Origin: Deltaproteobacteria bacterium
GTDB lineage: Bacteria; Desulfobacterota; Desulfobulbia; Desulfobulbales; SURF-16
Reading direction: 5' to 3'
Assembly: GCA_029939635.1 (NCBI GenBank)
Contig: JAOZSN010000005.1
Coordinates: 10,885-36,972, forward strand
DNA: 26,088 bases
This document shows, piece after piece, positions 1-7,213 of this stretch. A program made the translations under genes and the position numbers. The notes beneath the pieces were generated by a model. The model was not told the DNA's origin. It saw only the letters and a list, made by a program, of their open reading frames with translations, and did not search any database. The number at the start of each line of letters is the position of its first letter. Position 1 is the first letter of the stretch.

Positions 1-271
1 CGGTGATGCCACACTCGTTGGCCTCCAGCACCTCTGGATTATCTTTGCCTACAGCAGTAGAGGTCACCACCACATCTGCCCCGGCAACATGGCGACCATC
101 ATGGCCCTGAAAAACCTCACCACCCAACTCCTGCAGACGCTGAGTAATACCAGTTTGACGAAGATCAGAACCACTGACCCGATAACCCAGGTTCAACAAC
201 AGCTCGGCAATACCGCTCATGCCAATGCCGCCGATGCCGACGAAATGTATTTTTTTATTCTTTTTGTACAT
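1..271 (-). CDS. murC: UDP-N-acetylmuramate--L-alanine ligase MurC, N-terminal part
   Basis: MurC adds L-alanine to UDP-MurNAc, the first amino acid of the peptidoglycan stem peptide, in the cytoplasm. Only the first 90 codons are present; the gene runs off the left edge. The start is an ATG at 269-271. Residues 8-16 read IHFVGIGGI followed by GMSGIAELL, the N-terminal Rossmann UDP-binding motif typical of MurC, then SGSDLRQ and a later VVVTSTAV segment as in the family. It lies 77 bp downstream of murG, the usual dcw order. No convincing Shine-Dalgarno site precedes the ATG; that spacer is filled by degenerate 7-bp repeats. Identity is secure. The missing C-terminal ligase domains cannot be assessed. 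Confidence 0.93.
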   Translation of the reverse strand, partial: MYKKNKKIHFVGIGGIGMSGIAELLLNLGYRVSGSDLRQTGITQRLQELGGEVFQGHDGRHVAGADVVVTSTAVGKDNPEVLEANECGIT

Positions 272-283
272 AGTTTAACTACA

Positions 284-311
284 GGTTTCAGGTTTTAGGG
301 GTCGGATTTCA
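284..311 (+). repeat. degenerate heptamer repeat array (locus A)
   Basis: Four consecutive 7-bp units read GGTTTCA, GGTTTTA, GGGGTCG and GATTTCA, a degenerate tandem array with a G-G-T-T core. It fills the murG/murC spacer, just upstream of the murC start on the transcribed strand. Similar RGTTNNN heptamers occur at three other intergenic sites in this window. The period is visible by eye; membership of one family is an inference. Confidence 0.5.
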
Positions 312-348
312 GGAAAACGAACACAGGTTTTATTCAGTAAATCGTCCT

Positions 349-1428
349 TCACCTTGACACCTGCTTTATACACTCTTCCACAATTTTCCGGGCCGCATCT
401 GCTTTGCCCATTTTGCGGGCCGTTCGTGCCATGGTTATGCGGGCCTCTCCATCTTCCAATAAACGAACAACCTCATCTGTCAAAATCTTGCTGGTCAAAC
501 CCTGCTGCTTGAACAGAGTGGCGGCTCCGGACTGGGCCAACCACTGCGCATTCTTATGTTGATGGTCATCAGCGGCAAAGGGATAAGGAATAAGAATCAT
601 CGCCTTACCCATAACAGTGAGCTCTGCGAGGCTTGTGGCTCCTGCCCGGGATATCACCACATCCGCCTTGGCCATTTCCATGGGCATATTGTCGAAAAAC
701 GGCGCCACCCGTGCCTTTACCCGCATCTTAGCGTAGGCCTTTTCCACTGCCTTGGCATCGGCACTCCCTGTCTGATGAATGATACGAAAATCCTCAGGTA
801 CCTGCCTTCTCAACATCCGTGCACCCTCAGCCATAAGAACATTGATCTGATGAGCCCCGAGGCTGCCACCCATGACCAGCAAAGTAACGCTTTTACCCTT
901 TGCCTCCCCACCGGCCAAGGCACGAACCTCACGGCGGACAGGATTTCCAGTCTGAATACAGCGTTTTGCCACAAAGAAATCCTCACTGCCCGGTATGGAG
1001 AGAAATACCCGCTTCACAAAATGTCCCAGCAGACGATTTGCCAGTCCTGGCACTGAATTTTGCTCATGGATACAGGTGGGTACACCTTTTAAACGAGCTG
1101 CAAACAATAATGGACCAGTCACATATCCACCCACCCCAAGCACCACCTGTGGCTTAAAACGCTGCACGATTTTTAATGCTGCCCACACACTTAAGGGCAA
1201 AAAACAGAGGGCCTGTATCTTACCCAGCAGTGATTTCCCTTTTATCCCCTTGCTGGCCAGAGCCTCAGTGGCAAAACTTCTATTCGCCAACACCCGTTTA
1301 TCTGTAGGCCTGCCAGTGTGCACGTAGAGCACCTCAGCCCGTGGCACTGAATGCAAAAACTCTTCAGCCACTGCCACCCCAGGAAAGAGATGACCACCTG
1401 TGCCACCACCACAGATTAGCAATCGCAT
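349..1428 (-). CDS. murG: UDP-N-acetylglucosamine transferase MurG
   Basis: MurG transfers GlcNAc from UDP-GlcNAc to lipid I, making lipid II at the inner face of the cytoplasmic membrane. The GT28 hallmarks are all present: GGGTGGH at residues 7-13, HEQN at 121-124, GGSLGA at 187-192, and the SRAG...SLAEL donor-binding segment at about 260-270, followed by the QHKNAQ stretch. I chose the ATG at 1428 because MRLLICGGGTGGH is the normal MurG start and a GGGA lies a few bases upstream. A GTG at 1458 would add ten residues and overlap the end of murD by 14 bp. Length is about 359 residues, normal for the family. MurD ends directly before it, so the ftsW gene usually found between them is missing. 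Confidence 0.96.
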   Translation of the reverse strand: MRLLICGGGTGGHLFPGVAVAEEFLHSVPRAEVLYVHTGRPTDKRVLANRSFATEALASKGIKGKSLLGKIQALCFLPLSVWAALKIVQRFKPQVVLGVGGYVTGPLLFAARLKGVPTCIHEQNSVPGLANRLLGHFVKRVFLSIPGSEDFFVAKRCIQTGNPVRREVRALAGGEAKGKSVTLLVMGGSLGAHQINVLMAEGARMLRRQVPEDFRIIHQTGSADAKAVEKAYAKMRVKARVAPFFDNMPMEMAKADVVISRAGATSLAELTVMGKAMILIPYPFAADDHQHKNAQWLAQSGAATLFKQQGLTSKILTDEVVRLLEDGEARITMARTARKMGKADAARKIVEECIKQVSR

Positions 1429-1444
1429 GATTTTCCCAAAATAT

Positions 1445-2842
1445 TCATGCAGCCTCACCTATTGCTTCACTGACCTTTATTTCTCCTCCAGCCTTATAAC
1501 CCAGTGCCTGAATAGCCTGTTGGAACACCCTGCCCCTTTCTTGGTAACTGCTGAACATATCAAAACTGGCACAGGCAGGAGAAAGCAGGACAGTATCTCC
1601 GGGCAATCCGCATTCTGCCGCCAGTTTTACAGCCGAATCCAGGCTGTCAACCTCTTCAATATCCACCACCGATTCCAAGGCGTTCCGAATAAGCCCTGCT
1701 GCCTCACCTAAGACAATAATTTTCTTAACAATACGTTCCACCTGCGGAAGCAACAGACGGTAATCTCCCCCTTTATCACGCCCACCAGCAATAAGAAGTA
1801 CCGGCCCCTGTTGGCCACCCAGGGCCGAAATTACAGCGCCAATATTCGTGGCCTTTGAGTCATCGACATAGCGTACGCCACCAAGTTGAGCCACCTCAGT
1901 AATGCGATGTTCCAGAGGGGCGAAATGTGCTAATCCCAGTTTAAGAGCCTCAGCCGTGCAGCCAAAAGAGCGCACTGCCAAAATCGCGGCGTGGCAATTC
2001 TGGCGATTTGGCGAATGCTGTAAAGTTGTGGGTAGCGGGTACAGCTCCTCCTGCTCGGCAAACATTACCCGTAAATCACCCTGCTCCTGTCCATGTTCCG
2101 GAGTGCTAAAGCTGTGCACCTGTGCCTTAATCATGCTGCGGCGCTGAGCAATCTCAACATCCTCTCCATTGATAATTGCTGCATCCCCTGTGCCCTGGTT
2201 TCTAAAAATCGCCATCTTGGCATCAGCATATCCGCCAAAATCGGGGTAGCGATCCAAATGATCAGGGCTGATATTGAGCAGCAACGCAACCTTGGCATGG
2301 AAGCTAGGGGCTGTATCCAGTTGAAAACTTGACACCTCCAGCACCAGCACATCCACTTCTTCTCCAGCCAAGATAAACTCACTAAGGGGGATACCAATAT
2401 TGCCACCGATAAAGACCTGATAGTTGGCCTTTTCCAAGATAGCGGCAATAAGGGTGGTCACTGTGGTCTTGCCGTTGGTTCCAGTCACAGCAATAATCGG
2501 CAGGGAGGTGAAGAGGCTGGCAAACTCCATTTCCCCAAGTATTGGAATACCCTGCTGCAGGGCAACCTGTAATTCCGGCAGGTCAAGGGGTACGCCTGGG
2601 CTGACGATAATTACCTCGGCCAAGACAAAAGTCTCTCGTCGATGGCCGCCAAACTCACAAAAAATTTCGTTGTCATGCAGCCAAGTTCTTTCAGCCACAC
2701 TTAAGGCCTCTTCCTGTCCTCCATCACTGATGGCCAGTTGACAGCCACATCTTTTGGCCAGATGCAGGGCAGCCAGACCAGAACGGCCAGCACCCACCAC
2801 CAAAACCAGCGTATTTTTGTTAAAATACTCAGCTGTGATCAT
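1445..2842 (-). CDS. murD: UDP-N-acetylmuramoylalanine--D-glutamate ligase MurD
   Basis: MurD adds D-glutamate to UDP-MurNAc-L-Ala in the cytoplasm, using ATP. The 465-residue protein has the N-terminal Rossmann motif VGAGRSG (16-22), SPGVP (81-85), the Mur-ligase P-loop GTNGKTT (121-127) and the central-domain NISPDHLDRY motif. The C-terminal domain contains DDSKATN and AGGRDKGGD, both typical of MurD. Its ATG shares one base with the mraY stop codon (a TAATG junction), indicating translational coupling. No catalytic residue appears to be missing. Confidence 0.97.
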   Translation of the reverse strand: MITAEYFNKNTLVLVVGAGRSGLAALHLAKRCGCQLAISDGGQEEALSVAERTWLHDNEIFCEFGGHRRETFVLAEVIIVSPGVPLDLPELQVALQQGIPILGEMEFASLFTSLPIIAVTGTNGKTTVTTLIAAILEKANYQVFIGGNIGIPLSEFILAGEEVDVLVLEVSSFQLDTAPSFHAKVALLLNISPDHLDRYPDFGGYADAKMAIFRNQGTGDAAIINGEDVEIAQRRSMIKAQVHSFSTPEHGQEQGDLRVMFAEQEELYPLPTTLQHSPNRQNCHAAILAVRSFGCTAEALKLGLAHFAPLEHRITEVAQLGGVRYVDDSKATNIGAVISALGGQQGPVLLIAGGRDKGGDYRLLLPQVERIVKKIIVLGEAAGLIRNALESVVDIEEVDSLDSAVKLAAECGLPGDTVLLSPACASFDMFSSYQERGRVFQQAIQALGYKAGGEIKVSEAIGEAA

Positions 2843-3921
2843 TAGCGTAACTTCAGGGTTGCCAGGGCCATGAGCCCTAAGATGATTGAAATAATCCAGA
2901 AACGAACCACCACCTTTGGTTCCACCCAGCCCTTTTTCTCAAAATGATGGTGAAAAGGAGCCATGAGAAAAATACGTTTGCCTCCGGAAATCTTAAAATA
3001 GCCTACCTGTAAAATAACTGACATGGCCTCCATGACAAAGATACCGCCAACCAAGGCCAACAAAAATTCCTGCTTAGTAACAATGGCCACGGTTCCCAAC
3101 GCCCCACCAATAGCCAGGGACCCAACATCACCCATGAAAATCTGTGCAGGGAAGGCGTTGAACCATAAAAAACCTAAGGTGGCACCGGCCAAGGCCCCGC
3201 AAAAAACAGCAACCTCTCCTGCTCCTGCCACATAAGGAATCTGCAGATAGGAAGCCAAGACAGCATGACCAGCCAGATATGAAAAGAGCAGATACACGCC
3301 ACTGGTCACCACCGTAGGGCCAGCAGCCAGGCCATCAAGACCATCGGTGAGATTAACCGCATTAGAAGCGCCCACAATGACAAACATGACAAAGGCAATA
3401 TAATAGATACCTAGGTCAGGCTGTAACTCTTTCAAAAAAGGCAGACTCAGCTTGGTGGAATAACCCGGCATATTAGCCATAAAAAGCCCCACCACCAAGG
3501 CACCTGCTATCTGCAAAACAAGCTTACCCCGGCCGCTCAAGCCCTTTGAGTTCTGACGCTTAATCTTGCAATAATCATCATAGGCTCCAATCAAGCCATA
3601 CATACTGGTGAGCGCCAGAATAAGCCAGACATAGACATTATAGAGATCCACCCAAAGCAGAGTAGACGCGGTTAGACCAAAAATTACCAAGACCCCGCCC
3701 ATGGTGGGCACACCCTTTTTACTGTAATGGGACTCCGGCCCATCATCTCGTATCACCTGCCCCACCTGATAACGCTGCAACAAACGAATAAAAAGGGGGC
3801 CCAGATAGATAACAATAAGAAATGCCGTCACCGCCGCGCCAATACCACGAAAGGTGATATAGCGGAAGACATTGAAGCCTCCGAAGCTGGTATGTAGTGG
3901 GTAGAGTAAGTGGTAGAGCAT
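2842..3921 (-). CDS. mraY: phospho-N-acetylmuramoyl-pentapeptide-transferase MraY
   Basis: MraY joins UDP-MurNAc-pentapeptide to undecaprenyl phosphate, giving lipid I. It is a polytopic inner-membrane enzyme, and the 359 residues contain about ten hydrophobic helices. Active-site signatures are intact: the aspartate pair DD at 115-116 followed by YCKIKR, NAVNLTDGLDG at 187-197, FMGDVGS around 265, and the HHH motif at 324-326. The N-terminus (FNVFRYITFR) matches known MraY proteins, so the ATG at 3919-3921 is the right start. No Shine-Dalgarno sequence is visible upstream: a palindromic repeat array begins only 9 bp before the start codon. The gene is separated from murF by 218 bp made up almost wholly of repeats. 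Confidence 0.97.
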   Translation of the reverse strand: MLYHLLYPLHTSFGGFNVFRYITFRGIGAAVTAFLIVIYLGPLFIRLLQRYQVGQVIRDDGPESHYSKKGVPTMGGVLVIFGLTASTLLWVDLYNVYVWLILALTSMYGLIGAYDDYCKIKRQNSKGLSGRGKLVLQIAGALVVGLFMANMPGYSTKLSLPFLKELQPDLGIYYIAFVMFVIVGASNAVNLTDGLDGLAAGPTVVTSGVYLLFSYLAGHAVLASYLQIPYVAGAGEVAVFCGALAGATLGFLWFNAFPAQIFMGDVGSLAIGGALGTVAIVTKQEFLLALVGGIFVMEAMSVILQVGYFKISGGKRIFLMAPFHHHFEKKGWVEPKVVVRFWIISIILGLMALATLKLR

Positions 3922-3930
3922 TTTTTAATT

Positions 3931-4135
3931 AGTTGTCAGTCGTCAGTCGTCAGTTACCGGTAACTGCTAACTAGTGCCTGTCCAGAAATAGGTCATTTTG
4001 TTCGAGATCAAGGAACAGTAAAAATTAAAAAGCGCAGCATATTAGTGATATGTGAGCATTTTTCATTTTTGCTGTGACGCAGAGATCGGGCAAAAGGGCC
4101 ATTTCTGGACAGGCACTAACTAGGAACTGACAACT
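3931..4135. repeat. 56-bp heptamer palindrome split by an inserted element (locus B)
   Basis: The outer sequence consists of 3931-3973 and 4123-4135. Joined, these give exactly 56 bp, or eight 7-bp units: AGTTGTC, AGTCGTC, AGTCGTC, AGTTACC, then the inverted units GGTAACT, GCTAACT, AGGAACT, GACAACT. The two 28-bp halves match as an inverted repeat at 21 of 28 positions, centred on ACCGGT. The right half is interrupted by the 143-bp element at 3974-4116 plus one target-site copy. The repeats fill the whole murF/mraY spacer, from 4 bp outside the murF stop codon to 9 bp before the mraY start codon. Confidence 0.75.
3974..4116. mobile_element. MITE-like palindromic insertion with 6-bp target duplication
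   Basis: This 143-bp element has perfect 16-bp terminal inverted repeats beginning GTGCCTGTCCAGAAAT. Imperfect inverted symmetry continues towards the centre, where CATAT (4038-4042) and ATATG (4048-4052) are placed exactly symmetrically about position 4045. It is flanked on both sides by TAACTA (3968-3973 and 4117-4122), which looks like a target-site duplication. It has no coding capacity, so any transposase would act in trans. It sits inside an older heptamer palindrome, within the dcw operon. I do not recognise its transposase family. An RNA copy could fold into a long hairpin. Confidence 0.7.
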
Positions 4136-4139
4136 GTAG

Positions 4140-5642
4140 TTAAAGTTTCTTCTGTAGCTGCTCAATAATGGTTTCCATACACATGCCGCGTGAGCCTTTC
4201 ACCAATAGCCAATCACCGGCATTGAGGATACCATCCTCCACCATAGTAAGTAACTCAGCAACAATGGCATCCTTGGTGGCAAGTCGTCGTACCTGATGCA
4301 GGCGCATGGAGGCATCCATGGCACCTTCAGCCACGATGCGGGAATATTCACCAATCACAAAGAGCAAATCAAAGCCCTTACAGGCCACAGACTCACCAAG
4401 TCTACGATGGGACTTTTTGCTCACCTCGCCCAACTCCAGCATATCTCCAAGAATGGCCACAGTCTTGCCACCCTTGGAACGCATGGCCTGAACCGCATCA
4501 AAGGCGGCCAGCATTGAGGCAGGGTTGGCATTGTAACAATCATTGACCACCTTTATACCGGCAATGGTCAACACCTCCATCCTCTTATCAAAGGGACGGA
4601 ATTTCTCCAGACCAGCAACAATCTGGCTCATATCAAGTCCAACAGCATGGGAGATGGCAGCAGCGGCCAAGGCATTAGAGACATTATGCTCCCCCATGGC
4701 CTCTAAGGTGAGGCGTACTCGCTCAGCACCAATATGCAAGGTAAAGACCATACCCCGTTCGCCCAAGTTTTTGACATGGGTGGCACGTACCTTTGCCTGA
4801 CGATGACGGCCATAGCTGATGATATCCTGGTGCATCTCCCGGGCCACAGCCCGTACCCGTTTATCATCAAAATTAACACATAATACTGACCACGCCTTGC
4901 TGCCTTGAAAAAGTTCAGCCTTGGCCTTGGCCACACCATCCACCGTATGCAAACCAGACAGATGGGCAGGTTGAATATTGGTGATACAGGCAATGTCAGG
5001 GTCAGCAATCTCTGCCATACGAGCAATCTCACCAGGCCGATTCATACCCATTTCCAGCACGGCCACATCCTGGCGATTATCTACGGGCAACAAGGAGAGC
5101 GGCATCCCTATGAGATTATTAAAATTCCCCTTGGTCTTCAGGACATTATACTCCTCATTCAAAATAGCCGAGCACATCTCCTTAACTGTTGTCTTACCTG
5201 TACTACCGGTAATGGCCACCACCTGCAGATCAGCCATACTGGCCCGACGCCAGGCTGCCAGATCACCTAGGGCCCTGATAGGATCATCAACCAGGATCAC
5301 TGGCACATCCACCTCCACATCTTCAGCAAGGGGAGTACCGACAATGATGCCGCCTGCGCCCCGCTTCACCGCAGCAAGGGCAAATTCTGCTCCGTCAAAA
5401 CGTGGTCCAGACAGGGCAACAAAGAGATCTCCTGTTTTTAAGGTCCGAGTATCAGTGGACACAGACCGGAAATGAGCCTGAGGTTCTCCAGAAACAAATC
5501 GTCCACCGGTGGCCAACAATACCTGACTCAAGCTCCAGATGGGATCCTGCTTGACCGCTATAGCAGCGCCAAGATCTGTAGAAATAGCGCCACTAGCTCC
5601 TACCCGTTTGCCACTTTCATGTTTACAACTTAAAATCTCCAT
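4140..5642 (-). CDS. murF: UDP-N-acetylmuramoyl-tripeptide--D-alanyl-D-alanine ligase MurF
   Basis: MurF adds the D-Ala-D-Ala dipeptide to the UDP-MurNAc-tripeptide, completing the cytoplasmic precursor. The P-loop GSTGKTTVKE lies at about 146-155, with the N-terminal VSTDTR motif, NFNNLIGMPLS, AVLEMGMN, the CYNANPASM segment and AILGDMLELG, all typical of MurF. The ATG at 5640-5642 is preferred because GGAGG lies five bases upstream. A GTG at 5654 would add four residues and would leave that site inside the gene. The first 32 or so residues extend beyond the E. coli start and look unstructured. The protein has 500 residues and appears complete. Confidence 0.96.
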   Translation of the reverse strand: MEILSCKHESGKRVGASGAISTDLGAAIAVKQDPIWSLSQVLLATGGRFVSGEPQAHFRSVSTDTRTLKTGDLFVALSGPRFDGAEFALAAVKRGAGGIIVGTPLAEDVEVDVPVILVDDPIRALGDLAAWRRASMADLQVVAITGSTGKTTVKEMCSAILNEEYNVLKTKGNFNNLIGMPLSLLPVDNRQDVAVLEMGMNRPGEIARMAEIADPDIACITNIQPAHLSGLHTVDGVAKAKAELFQGSKAWSVLCVNFDDKRVRAVAREMHQDIISYGRHRQAKVRATHVKNLGERGMVFTLHIGAERVRLTLEAMGEHNVSNALAAAAISHAVGLDMSQIVAGLEKFRPFDKRMEVLTIAGIKVVNDCYNANPASMLAAFDAVQAMRSKGGKTVAILGDMLELGEVSKKSHRRLGESVACKGFDLLFVIGEYSRIVAEGAMDASMRLHQVRRLATKDAIVAELLTMVEDGILNAGDWLLVKGSRGMCMETIIEQLQKKL

Positions 5643-5715
5643 CTCTTCCTCCACATACGATTTTTTCTTTCGACTTTTTTAAAGTGCATTTTCGTACCAT
5701 TGTTCCCCGCAACGG

Positions 5716-7203
5716 CTAACTCATCAGCTGTAATCGTGCCTCCTGACGATCATCAAAAAATGCCTTTCCTGTTCTGGTGTGCTGGTACTCCTCATGCCCC
5801 TTGCCAGCAATCAGCACAACATCTTCCTTCCCCGCCTCAGCAATAGCATGGGCTATGGCTTGGTGGCGTGACTCAATAACAACATAACCGTCCTGCCGAA
5901 TTTGCCGTAAACCCTCTTCAATCTCAGCCAAAATCTGCTCAGGATCCTCCCCCCGAGGATTATCCGAGGTGAGCACGGCGTAGTCTGCATCTTCTCCAGC
6001 AATGCGCCCCATAATGGCCCGCTTGCCCTGATCCCGTTCTCCACCACAACCAAAGAGAACAATAAGCTGCCCGGAACAGAGGGAGCGTAAGGTTCGCAAT
6101 ACGTTGGCCAGAGCATCCGGGGTATGGGCATAGTCAACAAAAACAGCCGGACCTTTGCCGACACCAGGAGCTACCACCCGCTCTAGACGTCCTGGAGCAC
6201 CCACTGCTTTGCTTAATGCCGCCACAAGTTCACGTAACGGCAAGTCAAGGGCGTGACCAACACCAAGTACTGCCAAAATATTGCGTAGATTAAATTCCCC
6301 CACCAGGGGGGAGGTGAAAACAATTTTTTCTGAAGCTAGCTGGACAGCCACCGTCATACCAGAAAGATTCATCTCCTCTATATGACCCGAGACGTCTGCC
6401 CCATCACCGCCACAAATAAGTACATCTTCTTGAGAAATATACCGATCCAAAGAAACAATAAGTTGGCTGGCCCATCTGGAACCATCATCAACCACCACCG
6501 CCTTACCACGGAGGTGATGACTAAAAAGACATAGCTTAGCAGCAAAATAGCGTTCCATATCACCATGAAAATCAAGGTGATCACGACTTAAATTGGTAAA
6601 GAGCGCCACATCAAAAAAAATCCCTGCCACCCTGTCCTGCACCAAACTATGTGAGGAAACCTCCATGATGACATGGGTTACTCCCTCAGCAGCCATATCT
6701 GCCAATATTGGCTGTAAAGCCTCAGGATCAGGTGTGGTATGGCTGGCAGGTAGTTGCCGACCAGCATAGCGGTAATTTACCGTCCCGATTACCCCCGGCT
6801 CCCCACCAGCCTGGCGGATTATGGCCTCCAACAAATAACAACAGGTGGTCTTACCGTTGGTGCCGGTGATGGCCACCATGGTCATCTTTTCTGCCGGACA
6901 ACCATGAAAATTTGCAACGATCTGCCCCAAGGCCTGCCGACTGTTGGCCACGTACACTACCGGTACATTTATTTCATCAACAAGCTCACAGCCTTCCTGC
7001 ACCACGAGAGCAGAGGCACCAGCAGCCATGGCCCCAGGGATAAATTGGCGACCATCCACCTGCAAACCGGCAATTGCGACAAAAAGGGCGCCTGGTTGTA
7101 CCTGGCGGGAATCTGCCGTCACTAAGCTGATCTCGACATCCTGGTGCACAGGACACGAGGCACGAAGACCTTTGAGCAGCTGGGACAGCTTACGGTCTGC
7201 CAC
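5716..7203 (-). CDS. murE: UDP-MurNAc-L-Ala-D-Glu--meso-diaminopimelate ligase MurE
   Basis: MurE adds the third stem-peptide residue. The P-loop GTNGKTT is at 114-120 and the amino-acid-selecting motif DNPR at 414-417. DNPR marks the meso-diaminopimelate type rather than the lysine type, as expected for a Gram-negative. TADSR near the N-terminus, the EVSSHSL segment and VFVDYAHTPDA are further family signatures. I chose the GTG at 7201-7203 because AGGGAG sits about six bases upstream and overlaps the ftsI stop. A TTG at 7236 would add eleven residues and overlap ftsI. Length is 495 residues. The 73-bp gap to murF contains no repeat array. Confidence 0.95.
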   Translation of the reverse strand: MADRKLSQLLKGLRASCPVHQDVEISLVTADSRQVQPGALFVAIAGLQVDGRQFIPGAMAAGASALVVQEGCELVDEINVPVVYVANSRQALGQIVANFHGCPAEKMTMVAITGTNGKTTCCYLLEAIIRQAGGEPGVIGTVNYRYAGRQLPASHTTPDPEALQPILADMAAEGVTHVIMEVSSHSLVQDRVAGIFFDVALFTNLSRDHLDFHGDMERYFAAKLCLFSHHLRGKAVVVDDGSRWASQLIVSLDRYISQEDVLICGGDGADVSGHIEEMNLSGMTVAVQLASEKIVFTSPLVGEFNLRNILAVLGVGHALDLPLRELVAALSKAVGAPGRLERVVAPGVGKGPAVFVDYAHTPDALANVLRTLRSLCSGQLIVLFGCGGERDQGKRAIMGRIAGEDADYAVLTSDNPRGEDPEQILAEIEEGLRQIRQDGYVVIESRHQAIAHAIAEAGKEDVVLIAGKGHEEYQHTRTGKAFFDDRQEARLQLMS

Positions 7204-7213
7204 GGTGGACTCC

